Positions 33,661 through 43,078 of a stretch of 64,000 nucleotides of DNA are shown piece by piece. This stretch comes from Sphingobium sp. (GTDB lineage Bacteria > Pseudomonadota > Alphaproteobacteria > Sphingomonadales > Sphingomonadaceae): NCBI GenBank assembly GCA_023266575.1, contig JAHFPV010000007.1, positions 1 to 64,000 of the forward strand, read 5' to 3'. The position numbers and the translations under genes are program-made. Numbering within the stretch: the first letter of the stretch is position 1; each line of letters starts with the position of its first letter. Under the pieces are notes generated by a model, which saw nothing but the letters and a program-made list of their open reading frames with translations, was not told the origin of the DNA and ran no database searches.

Positions 33661-34208
33661 CACGTCTTGGCGATATTCTCGGAAATCATATCCAGCAGCG
33701 CATTGATCCGGTGCAGGTCGTCATGATCGAAACCGGCAAAAGCCACTTCCTCATTGGCGCGCGCAATCCCCGCCAGTTGCGCCGTGATCGCCTGTCCTGC
33801 CTCGGTCAGGAACACCGCATGGGCGCGACGATCATCGTCCTTGGCCCGCCGCTCCAGCAACCCTTCGGCGCATAGCCGGTCGATCAGTCGCCCGGCAGAC
33901 GCTTCGGCAATTTCCAGCATATTGGCGATGGTGCGCTGCGTCGCGCCGGGGTGGCGCGCGACCACCGCGATCACCGTCCATTGCGACCGGGTCACACCCA
34001 GTCGCACCACGCTCTGGTCGAAATGCGCCCGCAACTGCCGCGCGATCACCGCCAGCTTCAGCGAAGCGTTGCGCATCAGCGCCTTCGCGTCATCAGCCAG
34101 CAGATCGTCATTCGGTTCAGCCATGAAGCGCGTACCATAGCGCCATTGCGGCGAAACGAAACCGTCCTCGTTGCAAGCCGGTGCGATGGTCTGCGCTGGA
34201 TCAGACAC
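33660..34208 (-). CDS. MarR family transcriptional regulator
   Basis: This protein of up to 182 residues has a central winged helix (VTRSQWTVIAVVARHPGA, then TIANMLEIAEASAGRLIDRL) and the basic wing ERRAKDDDRRAHAVFLTEAG typical of MarR proteins, which sense phenolic or other small acids. The longest frame starts with GTG at 34208, inside the last codons of the thiolase gene (GTGTCTGA overlap); an ATG at 34124 would remove 28 poorly conserved residues and cannot be excluded. The overlap implies co-transcription with the thiolase, whose expression it may control. Confidence 0.82.
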   Translation of the reverse strand: MSDPAQTIAPACNEDGFVSPQWRYGTRFMAEPNDDLLADDAKALMRNASLKLAVIARQLRAHFDQSVVRLGVTRSQWTVIAVVARHPGATQRTIANMLEIAEASAGRLIDRLCAEGLLERRAKDDDRRAHAVFLTEAGQAITAQLAGIARANEEVAFAGFDHDDLHRINALLDMISENIAKT

Positions 34209-35457
34209 GTTCGATGATGATCGCTGGGGCCATGCCGCCCGCCGCGCACATGGTGATCAGGCCATAACGTCCGCCGGTCCGCTCCAGCTCGTCCAGCGCC
34301 GTGCCGATCAGCACCGCCCCGGTCGCACCGATCGGATGGCCCAGCGCGATCGCCCCGCCATTGGGGTTTAGTTTCGCCCGGTCGATGCCCAGATCGCGGA
34401 TGAACTTCTCGGTCACGACCGCGAACGCCTCATTCACTTCAAAGACGTCGATATCCTCGACCCGCAGCCCCGCCCGCGCCAGCACCTTGCGCGCCGCCGG
34501 GACCGGCCCGTTCAGCATCAGCGTCGGGCAATCGCCCATATTGGCGGTCGCCACGATCCGCGCGCGGGGTTTCAGGCTGTGGCGCTGCGCATAATCCGCC
34601 GACGCCAGCAGGATCGCCGCCGCCCCATCCACCACGCCCGACGATGTCCCGGCATGATGCAGCGGCGTAATCGCCAGATCGGGATAGACCTGGTTGATCA
34701 GCTGGCGGAAAGTCGGCCCATCGGCGCGCGACGGCATGTCCAGAAAGGCGGCAAAGGCTGGCTTCAACTGCGCCAGCTGCTCGGCCGTGGTGTCGGGCCG
34801 GGGATATTCCTCATGGTCCAATATCACCGTGCCAGCATCGTCCACCACCGGCACGGTCGACCGCGCAAAGCGCCCTTCCTTAAGAGCGATTCCCGCCCGT
34901 CGCTGGCTCTCCGCGCCAAAGGCATCCAGCTGCTCGCGGCTGATCCCCTCCATCGCGGCAATCGCATCGGCGGCCACGCCCTGGTTGGACTGGGGATGCT
35001 TGGCCTGCAACCGCATATTGCCGGTGCCAAGCCCACCGACCGATGGCACGCCTGCCTCGCGCAACGACTGGCCATAGGACATGACGTGCGACATCATCTC
35101 CGTCCCGCCCGCAATCACCAGATCTTCCATCCCCGCCATGATCTGCCCGGCAGCCAGATTGGTGGCGGTCAGCCCGCTGCCGCAGAAACGGTCAAGCGTG
35201 ACGCCGGATGCGCGCACATCATAATCGGCGTCGAGCGCGGCCATCCGCCCCATATCGCCGCCTTGCAATCCCATCTGCGCACTGGTCCCCCAGATGATGT
35301 CGTCCACATCTGCGGTATCGATGCCGTTGCGGTCGCGGATCGCGCGCAGCACGGTCGCGGCGACATGCTGCGGGTGCAGATGCGACAGCGCGCCCTTGCC
35401 CAATTTGCCGATGCTGCGTGGGGTGCGGACCGCGTCGATAATATAGGCCTCTGCCAA
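34201..35457 (-). CDS. thiolase (acetyl-CoA acyltransferase)
   Basis: This 418-residue enzyme starts with TTG at 35457, preceded by GGGAGAC; no ATG fits, and the open frame further upstream is not thiolase-like. The nucleophilic Cys is at 92 (RFCGSGLTA), with NEAFAV, GHPIGATG and the second catalytic Cys in MCAAGGMAPA near the C-terminus, all normal for degradative thiolases. It cleaves a 3-oxoacyl-CoA to acetyl-CoA plus a shortened acyl-CoA. It overlaps the MarR regulator downstream and is divergent from the MFS exporter gene. Confidence 0.9.
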   Translation of the reverse strand: MAEAYIIDAVRTPRSIGKLGKGALSHLHPQHVAATVLRAIRDRNGIDTADVDDIIWGTSAQMGLQGGDMGRMAALDADYDVRASGVTLDRFCGSGLTATNLAAGQIMAGMEDLVIAGGTEMMSHVMSYGQSLREAGVPSVGGLGTGNMRLQAKHPQSNQGVAADAIAAMEGISREQLDAFGAESQRRAGIALKEGRFARSTVPVVDDAGTVILDHEEYPRPDTTAEQLAQLKPAFAAFLDMPSRADGPTFRQLINQVYPDLAITPLHHAGTSSGVVDGAAAILLASADYAQRHSLKPRARIVATANMGDCPTLMLNGPVPAARKVLARAGLRVEDIDVFEVNEAFAVVTEKFIRDLGIDRAKLNPNGGAIALGHPIGATGAVLIGTALDELERTGGRYGLITMCAAGGMAPAIIIERV

Positions 35458-35614
35458 GGCTCGTCTCCCGTAGATTGCTGGCTTTGCTATCGCATGGAAG
35501 GCGCACATTCCCAATCGCATGGGCGATTGATCAGACGGGCCGGGGCGTGCAGGGTGGACGGCAGGACCGCCCGCTGCCCAAGGTGGGTCGGGATCAAAAA
35601 GCGCAGGAGGCAGG

Positions 35615-37279
35615 ATGGCGAGTGGCGGGCATGATCGGTCATCGGGCGGCACTTTTGCGCCGCTGCGCGAACCTGTGTTCCGCCGTATCTGGAGCGCCAG
35701 CTTGCTGTCCAATTTCGGCCAGCTGATCCTGGGCGTCGGCGCGGCATGGGAAATGACCCGGCTCACCCCGTCGCCCGGCATGGTGGCTCTTGTGCAAAGC
35801 GCGCTGATGCTGCCGCTGATGCTGGTGGCGCTGCCGGCTGGTGCGCTGGCCGATATGTTCGACCGGCGGCGCATCGCCATGGTGGGCCTCGCTTTCTCCA
35901 TGGTCTGCGCGACCATCCTCACCTTGCTCGCCTGGTCCGGCCATAGCTCGCCCTTGATGCTGCTGGCCTTCTGCTCGCTCATCGGTGCGGGGGTCGCGCT
36001 CTATTCGCCCGCCTGGCAATCCTCGATCAGCGAGCAGGTCGGCCCGCATCATCTGCCCGCCGCCATCGCGCTCGGCACAATCAGCTATAATGTCGCGCGC
36101 AGCTTCGGTCCGGCGATTGGCGGTGTCATCGTGCTGGCGGCGGGCGCTCATGCCGCCTTCGCCGTCAACGCCATCGGCTATCTGCCGCTGTTCATCGCCT
36201 TCTTCCTCTGGCAGCGCCGCCATATCTCCTCACGCCTGCCGCCCGAACAGATCCACCGCGCGATCGTGTCCGGCGCGCGCTACGCCCTCCACGCCGCGCC
36301 GATCCGCACGGTATTGGTGCGCGCCTTCCTCTTCGGTCTGGCGGGGGCATCCTCGTCCGCGCTTGCGCCGTTGATCGCCAAGCATCTGCTGGGCGGCGAT
36401 GCCAGCACCTTTGGCCTGCTGCTGGGCGCAGGCGGGCTGGGCGCGGTCGGCGGCGCCTTGCTGGTGGCGCCCTGCCGGGAACGGCTCGGCACCCACCGGA
36501 CCGTGACGCTGCTGGCGCTGATCAGCGGCGCGGCGCTGGCGCTCGCTGGCTTCAGCCGCTCGGTGCCGCTCACCTGTTTCGCACTGTTCATCGCGGGCGG
36601 GGCCAATATCCTGACCATCGCCCTGTTCAACGTCGCGGTCCAGTTGTCCGCCCCGCGCTGGGTGACTGCGCGGGCGCTCTCACTCTTCTCCTCGGCGCTG
36701 ACAGGCGGCATCGCGATCGGCGCGGCCCTGTGGGGTTGGGTCGCAGGCCTGGCTTCGGTCGATGGTGCGCTCTATCTGTCTGGTCTTGCGCTGGCGGCGC
36801 TGCCGATCATCGGCCTGCTGCTGCCCCTGCCCGACACCAAGGAATCGGATGTCGAACCCTTCCTGCTCGGTAACGAACCTGAAGTCGGCATGGCGCTGAC
36901 CGGCCGGTCAGGACCGATCATCATTGAAATAGACTATGAAGTCGATCCCGAACGGGCGCGTGATTTCTACGGCGCGATGTTGCAGGTCCAGCGCACCCGG
37001 CTGCGCAATGGCGGGTTCAACTGGTCCATTTCGCGCGACATTGCCGATCCGGCCCAATGGACCGAACGCTATCAATGCCCGACCTGGGGTGACTATCTGC
37101 ACATGCGCGAACGCTTCACCCAGGCGGACAAGGACATCCAGTCGCACGCCAGTTCCTTTCACAGCAGGCCGGGCGTTTTGCGCGTCCGGCGGCGGCTGGA
37201 ACGGCCTTTCGGGTCGGTGCGCTGGCGTCCCGATACGCCCGATCCGCAGCAGGGCATGATCAACTATATCGGGCCATGA
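35615..37279 (+). CDS. MFS transporter with C-terminal soluble domain
   Basis: The 554-residue protein combines an MFS_3/enterobactin-exporter-like domain (about 18-415, 10-12 hydrophobic segments, with the LADMFDRRRIAM loop between helices 2 and 3) with a soluble C-terminal domain of about 130 residues (IIIEIDYEVDPERARDFY...WGDYLHMRERFTQADKD) that resembles antibiotic-monooxygenase-like ferredoxin-fold dimers. I recall this fusion in many proteobacterial MFS proteins. A GCAGGAGGCAGG sequence precedes the start. It is followed 18 bases later by the DapB-like gene. Cargo unknown. Confidence 0.82.
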   Translation: MASGGHDRSSGGTFAPLREPVFRRIWSASLLSNFGQLILGVGAAWEMTRLTPSPGMVALVQSALMLPLMLVALPAGALADMFDRRRIAMVGLAFSMVCATILTLLAWSGHSSPLMLLAFCSLIGAGVALYSPAWQSSISEQVGPHHLPAAIALGTISYNVARSFGPAIGGVIVLAAGAHAAFAVNAIGYLPLFIAFFLWQRRHISSRLPPEQIHRAIVSGARYALHAAPIRTVLVRAFLFGLAGASSSALAPLIAKHLLGGDASTFGLLLGAGGLGAVGGALLVAPCRERLGTHRTVTLLALISGAALALAGFSRSVPLTCFALFIAGGANILTIALFNVAVQLSAPRWVTARALSLFSSALTGGIAIGAALWGWVAGLASVDGALYLSGLALAALPIIGLLLPLPDTKESDVEPFLLGNEPEVGMALTGRSGPIIIEIDYEVDPERARDFYGAMLQVQRTRLRNGGFNWSISRDIADPAQWTERYQCPTWGDYLHMRERFTQADKDIQSHASSFHSRPGVLRVRRRLERPFGSVRWRPDTPDPQQGMINYIGP

Positions 37280-37297
37280 TGCCCGGAAGGAGAGGCA

Positions 37298-38341
37298 ATG
37301 ACAGGCAAGCGGCGATACCGCGTCATCCAATGGGCGACCGGCAATATCGGTTCCCGCGCGCTGCGCACGGTGATCGATCATCCCGCGCTCGATCTTGTCG
37401 GCCTGTGGGTGAGTTCCAACGACAAGCGCGGCAGGGATGCGGGCGACCTTGCCGGGCTGGCCCCCTGCGGCGTCATTGCGACAGGCTCGGTCGATGAACT
37501 CGTCGCGATGGAGGCCGATTGCGTCCTCTACATGCGGCAGGGCACCGACATGGACGAACTGTGCCGCCTGCTCGCATCGGGCAAGAATGTCGTTACGACC
37601 CGTGGCGACTTCCATCATCCGCCCGCAATGGACCCGGTCGCGCGAGACAAGATCGAGGCGGCCTGCCGCACCGGCAATAGCTCCATCTACAGCACAGGCT
37701 CCAGCCCCGGTTTCGTGACCGAAGCCCTGCCGATCCCGCTACTCTCCCTCTCCCGTCGGCTCGATTGCCTGACGATCGACGAATATGGCGACGTTTCGAG
37801 CCGCAATTCGCCGGACCTGCTGTTCAACATCATGGGCTTTGGCCGCATCCCCAGCGCCTTCGACCCGCGCCAGATCGAGCATGTGAAGGGCGACTTCGCC
37901 GGCTCGCTGGCCCAGCTGGCCGATGCGGCGGGGATCACCATCGACAGCTGGGACGCCGTCGGCGAGATGGGGGCAGCAACCCGCGATATCCTGATCGCGG
38001 CTGGCACTATCCCGGCAGGCACCGTCGCGGCCCAGCGCATTACCGTGTCGGGAATGCGCAACGGCACGCCGGTGCTGCGCTTTCGCGCCAACTGGTATTG
38101 CAGCCGGGAAATCGACCGGCCCGACTGGCGCCTGCGCGAATCCGGCTGGCGCATCCGGGTGGAGGGAGACACGCCGGTCGAAGTCGATATAGGCTTCCCG
38201 GTCGCCCCGGAAGATTATGCCGCCTTCACCCCCGGCCTGACCGCCCATCGCGCGGTCAACGCGATTGCAGCGGTCTGCGACGCCCCGCCCGGCATCCGCA
38301 CCACGGCGGACATGCCGCAAGTGATCGCCCGCTTTCAGTAG
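37298..38341 (+). CDS. dihydrodipicolinate-reductase-like NAD(P)-dependent oxidoreductase
   Basis: This 347-residue protein has an N-terminal Rossmann domain (VIQWATGNIGSRALRTVIDH at about 9-28) of the DapB N-terminal family and a C-terminal domain like 2,4-diaminopentanoate dehydrogenase. Proteins of this sort are common in catabolic clusters of sphingomonads and mycobacteria and are not involved in lysine synthesis. The substrate is unknown; an amino- or oxo-acid reduction is the best guess. It is co-directional with the MFS gene and its final seven bases overlap the convergent SDR gene. Confidence 0.8.
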   Translation: MTGKRRYRVIQWATGNIGSRALRTVIDHPALDLVGLWVSSNDKRGRDAGDLAGLAPCGVIATGSVDELVAMEADCVLYMRQGTDMDELCRLLASGKNVVTTRGDFHHPPAMDPVARDKIEAACRTGNSSIYSTGSSPGFVTEALPIPLLSLSRRLDCLTIDEYGDVSSRNSPDLLFNIMGFGRIPSAFDPRQIEHVKGDFAGSLAQLADAAGITIDSWDAVGEMGAATRDILIAAGTIPAGTVAAQRITVSGMRNGTPVLRFRANWYCSREIDRPDWRLRESGWRIRVEGDTPVEVDIGFPVAPEDYAAFTPGLTAHRAVNAIAAVCDAPPGIRTTADMPQVIARFQ

Positions 38342-39198
38342 CCCGCTACCAGAGCTTCACTCACCCGCCACAATCGCGCAGCGGCGGCATCATCCTGCGC
38401 TGCTGCCGAACAGGCCACAGCTTCGCGCATATGGAAATAGCCGCCGCTCGACCGGCCCGGTGCCGGATCGCTGGCCAGCCACACCAGCGTGTCCGCCGCC
38501 TGCGCCGGGGTTAGCGCCCGGTCGGCGATCGATTCCATATAGGCCTGCATCGGCGCGTCGCAGTGACTGGCGAAATTGCTCGCCACCACGCCGGGGTGCA
38601 TCGCATGGGCGACGATCCCCGTTCCTTCCAGCTGCCGCGCCAGTTCGCGGATGAACAGAATATTGGCAAGCTTGGCATGGCAATAGGCCGCGCCACCGAC
38701 AAAGCTCGCGGCAAAGCTCAGATCGTCCCACGCAATCCCGGTACAATGTTCGTGGCCCGTGGAGGACACTGCCGCCACCCGCACTGAACCAGGGTCCGAT
38801 CGCGCCGCCGCGGCCAGCAAATTGGGCAGCAATATCTGCGTCAGCAGGAACGGCGCGAGGTGATTGGACGCGAAGGTCGCCTCATGCCCCTCAAGCGTGA
38901 TGATCCGCTGCGCCATCACCCCGCCCGCATTGTTGAGCAGCGCGTCGATCTCCGGTGCCAGCGCCGCAATCTCGCGTGCCGCCCGCGCCGTTTCCGCCAG
39001 CAGCGCCATGTCCGCCCGGATCATGGTGAAATCCGCGCCGGGCAGGGCGGTCAGTTCTACCGCCGCCGCCGCGCACCGTGCCGGGTCGCGCCCGACGCCG
39101 ATCACCCGCCACCCCTGTTGCAGCAGGGCGCGCGCTGCTTCCTTGCCAATGCCCGCGCTTGCGCCCGTGACGACAGCGACTTTTGCCCGGCTCGTCAT
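38335..39198 (-). CDS. short-chain dehydrogenase/reductase (retinol-dehydrogenase-like)
   Basis: The 287-residue SDR has VAVVTGASAGIGKEAARALL at about 6-25 (the TGxxxGxG cofactor loop), an Arg after strand 2 (VGRDPAR, favouring NADP), LLNNAGGVM, and the catalytic pair in AYCHAKLAN (Tyr and Lys). The length and C-terminal extension resemble retinol-dehydrogenase or WWOX-like SDRs acting on lipophilic alcohols. I chose the ATG at 39198, which overlaps the stop of the MFS gene (ATGA), so transporter and dehydrogenase are coupled. Confidence 0.85.
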   Translation of the reverse strand: MTSRAKVAVVTGASAGIGKEAARALLQQGWRVIGVGRDPARCAAAAVELTALPGADFTMIRADMALLAETARAAREIAALAPEIDALLNNAGGVMAQRIITLEGHEATFASNHLAPFLLTQILLPNLLAAAARSDPGSVRVAAVSSTGHEHCTGIAWDDLSFAASFVGGAAYCHAKLANILFIRELARQLEGTGIVAHAMHPGVVASNFASHCDAPMQAYMESIADRALTPAQAADTLVWLASDPAPGRSSGGYFHMREAVACSAAAQDDAAAARLWRVSEALVAGY

Positions 39199-40412
39199 GT
39201 GCGCGCCGCCTCCATCTTGCGGGAACCATGGCCCAGTGTCAGGAACAGGGCGGCTCCCACGATCGTGACGCAGGCGCCGATCATCAGAAACGGCGCATAG
39301 CTGCCCCATAGGCCGAGTGTGTAACTCAGCGTCAGCGAGCCCAGCGCAGCCCCGCCCGCGATCGACGCGCCGACCAGCCCCATGACCAGGCTGAACACTT
39401 TAAGCCCGAACCGCCGCGATACCAGATAGGCAGCGATATCCCCCTCGGCCCCTTGCGCCAGCCCCATCATCCCGACCGACAGCGCCAGGACGACGGTGCT
39501 GTCGAAGGGCGACGCCATCAGCATCATGCCAATGGCCGGCATGGATAGCGTCAGTGCCGCAACCAGATGCGGCTCCATCCGGTCGAGCGACAGGCCGCAG
39601 GCAAAGCGGCCCACCATCACGCCGATCGCAAAAACGGAAATCAGCCAGGTCGCCGTCTGCGACTGCGCGCCGCTATCCATCAGCACCAGCTTCAACTGGG
39701 ACGACAGCAGGCCCTGCGGGATATTCACCAATATCATGCCGACGATCAGCACCCAGAAGGCGGGATTGCGCACGATCACGCCATAGCCAGCTTTGGGTTC
39801 CACCGGCACGTCCGCGTCCTGATGCACGCCGATATGCGGCGGCGTCATCAGCACGGCGATCAGGCCGAAGATCATCGTGACCCCGCCCATCAGCAGATAG
39901 CCGTTGCGCCACCCATCGCTCTCTATGAACCTGCCCAGCAGCGGCGCGATCACCGCGCCGACCAGCGGCGGCCCGGTCATGACGATGGAAAAGGCCAGTC
40001 CGCGCGCCCGCTGGAATCGTTCCGCCACGATCCTTGTATAGACGGGCGATGTGGTCAGCGTGCCGACCACGATCTGCAACATCGCAATGGCAAAGAAGGC
40101 ACGGATGCTGCCCGGTTGCATGGCAAAGGCGATATAGGCGCTCGGCCCGGCCAGCACACCCACGGCGGACACGGCCCGCACCCCGAACCGGTCGGTCAGC
40201 CGCCCGGTGATCGGCTGCGCGATCAGCATCAGCAGCCCGAAACTGCCCAGCAGCGCGAATTGCGATTTGGGCCAGCCAAATTCGGCGATCAGCTTGGGCG
40301 CAAACAGGCCCATCGTATAGGCGGACAGGCCTATGCCGAACCCCAGTCCCATGGTCGCGGCAAGAAGCGGGCGCCAATGCGTCCGCAATTCGCCCCAATA
40401 GGCCGATCCCAT
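39195..40412 (-). CDS. MFS transporter (OFA/monocarboxylate-like)
   Basis: This 405-residue permease has about twelve hydrophobic segments in two halves, with the signature loop GRLTDRFGVRAVSAVG between helices 2 and 3. The start region (LAATMGLGFGIGLSAYTMGLFAPKLIAEFGW) resembles monocarboxylate or oxalate:formate antiporter-like carriers, which commonly bring acids into catabolic pathways. It is coupled to the retinol-dehydrogenase-like SDR. The acid transported is unknown. Confidence 0.85.
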   Translation of the reverse strand: MGSAYWGELRTHWRPLLAATMGLGFGIGLSAYTMGLFAPKLIAEFGWPKSQFALLGSFGLLMLIAQPITGRLTDRFGVRAVSAVGVLAGPSAYIAFAMQPGSIRAFFAIAMLQIVVGTLTTSPVYTRIVAERFQRARGLAFSIVMTGPPLVGAVIAPLLGRFIESDGWRNGYLLMGGVTMIFGLIAVLMTPPHIGVHQDADVPVEPKAGYGVIVRNPAFWVLIVGMILVNIPQGLLSSQLKLVLMDSGAQSQTATWLISVFAIGVMVGRFACGLSLDRMEPHLVAALTLSMPAIGMMLMASPFDSTVVLALSVGMMGLAQGAEGDIAAYLVSRRFGLKVFSLVMGLVGASIAGGAALGSLTLSYTLGLWGSYAPFLMIGACVTIVGAALFLTLGHGSRKMEAART

Positions 40413-40634
40413 CCTCGTCTCCTGTTATGATGTCATGCTTGTCCGGCTGTTCAGGCACAGACTGGCTGCCATGTCGGGCCGCGCCAGGCAAATCGCCCCC
40501 GCGCTATCATGGTCTCACGGCAGGCCAGCCGGACAATCGCCGCCCGCCCGCCTGAGCGATATGTCACCCGCTTGCCTTGTGCGGCCATGCGCCTTCGGGC
40601 GATCATCGCTGTAACAGACATAGAAGGAGCGGAC

Positions 40635-41390
40635 ATGGCAGGCAGCCTGACAGGAAAGGTCGCGCTGGTGACCGGCGCATCGTCGGGCATTGGCGAAGCG
40701 GCTGCACTGGCTCTGGCGGGTGCGGGAGCCAGCGTGGCGCTGTCGGCCCGGCGCGTCGATCGATTGGGCGCATTGGTCGATCGTATTGTTGGTGAGGGCG
40801 GCAAGGCCATCGCGCTGCCCGGCGACATGGCGGTGGAGGCGGACGCCACCCGCGCCGTCACCGACACCGTCGATCGGCTTGGCCGCATCGACATCCTCGT
40901 CAATTCCGCCGGGGTCATCCAGGCGGGTGGGGTGGAAAGCCTCTCGCTCGACGAATGGCGGCGGGTGATAGACATCAACCTGCTCGGCACGCTCTACACC
41001 TGCAAGGCGGCGATCGGCCCGATGAAGGCTCAGGGCAGCGGCGACATCATCAATATCTCCTCCACCGCCGGGCGGCGCGCAGCCGGGCTGTTCGGTCCCT
41101 ATTCGACCAGCAAGTTCGGCCTCACCGGCATGACCGAAAGCCTGCGTCAGGAAGTGGGCGGCGCGGGTATCCGCGTGTCCATCGTCGAGCCGGGCGCGAC
41201 CGCCACGCAAGTCGCAAGCGGCATCAGCGATCCGGCGATGCGCGCGGCGATGACCGACCATGTCGGCAAGGACACAGCGATGCAGCCCGACGACATCGCG
41301 CAAGCGATCCTTTTCATCACGTCATTGCCCGCACGGGCGAACGTGTCGCAAATCCTGATCCGCCCGACCGCCGACACGGCGGCGATGTAG
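40635..41390 (+). CDS. short-chain dehydrogenase/reductase
   Basis: The 251-residue classical SDR has VALVTGASSGIGEAAAL near residue 8, ARRVDR after strand 2 (NADP preference), NSAGVIQAGG and catalytic Tyr156/Lys160 (YSTSK). The start chosen is the ATG at 40635 with a perfect AAGGAG nine bases before coding; the upstream open frame is not SDR-like. It begins a run of seven co-directional genes to 45964 (SDR, MFS, DUF1330, acid phosphatase, CMD family, lipoyl protein, Gfo/Idh), likely one operon. Similar to the E. coli YdfG/NADP-dependent serine dehydrogenase group; substrate unknown. Confidence 0.87.
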   Translation: MAGSLTGKVALVTGASSGIGEAAALALAGAGASVALSARRVDRLGALVDRIVGEGGKAIALPGDMAVEADATRAVTDTVDRLGRIDILVNSAGVIQAGGVESLSLDEWRRVIDINLLGTLYTCKAAIGPMKAQGSGDIINISSTAGRRAAGLFGPYSTSKFGLTGMTESLRQEVGGAGIRVSIVEPGATATQVASGISDPAMRAAMTDHVGKDTAMQPDDIAQAILFITSLPARANVSQILIRPTADTAAM

Positions 41391-41424
41391 GCCGACCCCG
41401 ACAGAATAAGAGGCGAGGAAATAT

Positions 41425-42759
41425 ATGGCCGACATCGAACCACGCGCGCCCGCGCTGTCAGAGGCGCTGCCCAGCATGGCCTACCGGTCCTGGTTCCTCT
41501 TCATCATGGTGCTGGTGTCTGCCTCCGTGCAGGGCGAACGCTATCTGATGGTGGTGATGGTCGAACCGATCCGTCGCGAACTGGGCCTGTCCGACGCAGC
41601 GATCGGCATGGTCAAGGACATGATCATCGCCATCGTCTATATCCTGGCCATCATCCCGCTCGCGCGGCTGGCCGATCGCTGGTCGAAACGCAAGATCGTG
41701 GCGATCGCCGCTACCGTCTGGAGCCTGGCGATCATCGTCTGCGGCATGGCCAAGAATTTCTGGGTCTTGCTGATCGGTCGGGCGGGCATCGGCCTTGGTG
41801 AAGGGGGCTTTACCCCGCCGTCGCAGGCATGGATCGCCGACCTTTTCCCCGTTCGCCAGCGCGCGACGGCGCTCTCCATCTTTCTGCTCGGCGCGTCGCT
41901 TGGCACCTTCCTTGGCCCGGCGGTAGGCGGCTGGGCCGTGCAGGAATATGGCTGGCGCAACACGCTGATCTTCGGCAGCATTCCCGGCTTCATCCTGGCG
42001 CCCATCGTCTGGTTCACCTTGCGTGACACCCGCGCGGGACTGGCCGATGGCGCGCCGGTTGAAACAAGCCCACCGGCGTCGTTTCTCAAGACCGCGCGCG
42101 AATTGATGGCGATCAAGACCTTGCCACCGCTCATTCTCGCCGCCTCATTGAATGCGTTGCTGACCATGGGCTTTATCAGCTGGGCGCCCGCCTTCATGGA
42201 GCGCACCCATGGGATGCCCGCCAATGAAGCCGGGTTGCAGATGGGCGGCGCGCTCTTCTTCGGGTCCGCGATCGGCCATACGGTCGGCGGCCCGCTGGCG
42301 GACTTTCTGGGCCGTCGCGACATGCGCTGGTATGTCTGGATGCTGATGATCAGCGGCGCGCTCGCCACCGGCATTGGCTGGCTGATCCTGACTGGCTCGG
42401 CCGACCGCGTATTCCCGCTCTATGGCCTCAATATGCTCATCGGCGGCCTGTCCGCCGCGCCGCTGATGGCTGTGGTCGCTGGCCTTGTCCCGTCCCGCTC
42501 CCGTGCGACCGCTATCGCCGTGCTGATGGTGTCGATCCAGGTCATTGGCCTTGGCGGCGGCCCGGTGCTGGTCGGCTGGCTCAGCGATATGCTGCGCCCG
42601 ATTTACGGCGAGGATTCGCTGGGCATGGCGATGCGCTGGGCGTTGCTGGTCGGCATTCCCAGCACTATCCTGGCCTGGATCGCCAGCCGGTCCTGCCGCA
42701 CCGATTTTGCGGCAGCCGGCGGCTGGAACGGCGCGGCGGTCAACCATGCGATGCATTGA
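41425..42759 (+). CDS. MFS transporter (spinster-like)
   Basis: This 444-residue twelve-segment permease has the inter-helix motif ARLADRWSKRKIVAIAA and GRAGIGLGEGGFTPPSQAWIADLFP typical of the spinster-type/aromatic compound MFS carriers abundant in sphingomonads. It follows the SDR by 34 bases with AGGCGAGG ahead of the start. It may import the substrate for the enzymes in this operon. The cargo cannot be deduced. Confidence 0.87.
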   Translation: MADIEPRAPALSEALPSMAYRSWFLFIMVLVSASVQGERYLMVVMVEPIRRELGLSDAAIGMVKDMIIAIVYILAIIPLARLADRWSKRKIVAIAATVWSLAIIVCGMAKNFWVLLIGRAGIGLGEGGFTPPSQAWIADLFPVRQRATALSIFLLGASLGTFLGPAVGGWAVQEYGWRNTLIFGSIPGFILAPIVWFTLRDTRAGLADGAPVETSPPASFLKTARELMAIKTLPPLILAASLNALLTMGFISWAPAFMERTHGMPANEAGLQMGGALFFGSAIGHTVGGPLADFLGRRDMRWYVWMLMISGALATGIGWLILTGSADRVFPLYGLNMLIGGLSAAPLMAVVAGLVPSRSRATAIAVLMVSIQVIGLGGGPVLVGWLSDMLRPIYGEDSLGMAMRWALLVGIPSTILAWIASRSCRTDFAAAGGWNGAAVNHAMH

Positions 42760-42771
42760 AAAGGACAGGTA

Positions 42772-43074
42772 ATGCCGGCCTATATGATCTTCACCCGCGA
42801 AGGCCCGATAACCGATCAGGCGGCGATGGACGCCTATAGCGGCATGAACCGCAGCCATGCCGGGCGTTTCGTTGCCGATTATGGGCTGAAACCACTTGCC
42901 GTCTATGGCGCGCTCGAAACGCTGGAGGGTGAGGGGCCGGAGGGCATCGTCATATTGGAATTCCCCGACGCGGATAAAGCGCGCGCCTGGTACAACAGCC
43001 CGGAATATCAGGAATCGGCGCTCCTCCGGCAAAAGGGCGCGCCCTACCGTGCACTGCTGGTCGAGGGGCTGTAA
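42772..43074 (+). CDS. DUF1330 family protein
   Basis: This 100-residue protein is the size of a small dimeric alpha/beta-barrel. The central FPDADKARAWYNSPEYQ is the hallmark of DUF1330. These proteins adopt the ferredoxin-like fold of Dabb or EthD proteins, often found beside catabolic oxygenases or decarboxylases, but no activity is established. AAAAGGACAGG precedes the start; the acid phosphatase gene follows five bases later. Confidence 0.85.
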   Translation: MPAYMIFTREGPITDQAAMDAYSGMNRSHAGRFVADYGLKPLAVYGALETLEGEGPEGIVILEFPDADKARAWYNSPEYQESALLRQKGAPYRALLVEGL

Positions 43075-43078
43075 CGCT

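Noticed and set aside
35458-35982. In-frame upstream extension of the thiolase gene
   Set aside because: The added 175 residues do not resemble thiolase, run into the divergent MFS gene, and the TTG at 35457 has a ribosome binding site at the right place.
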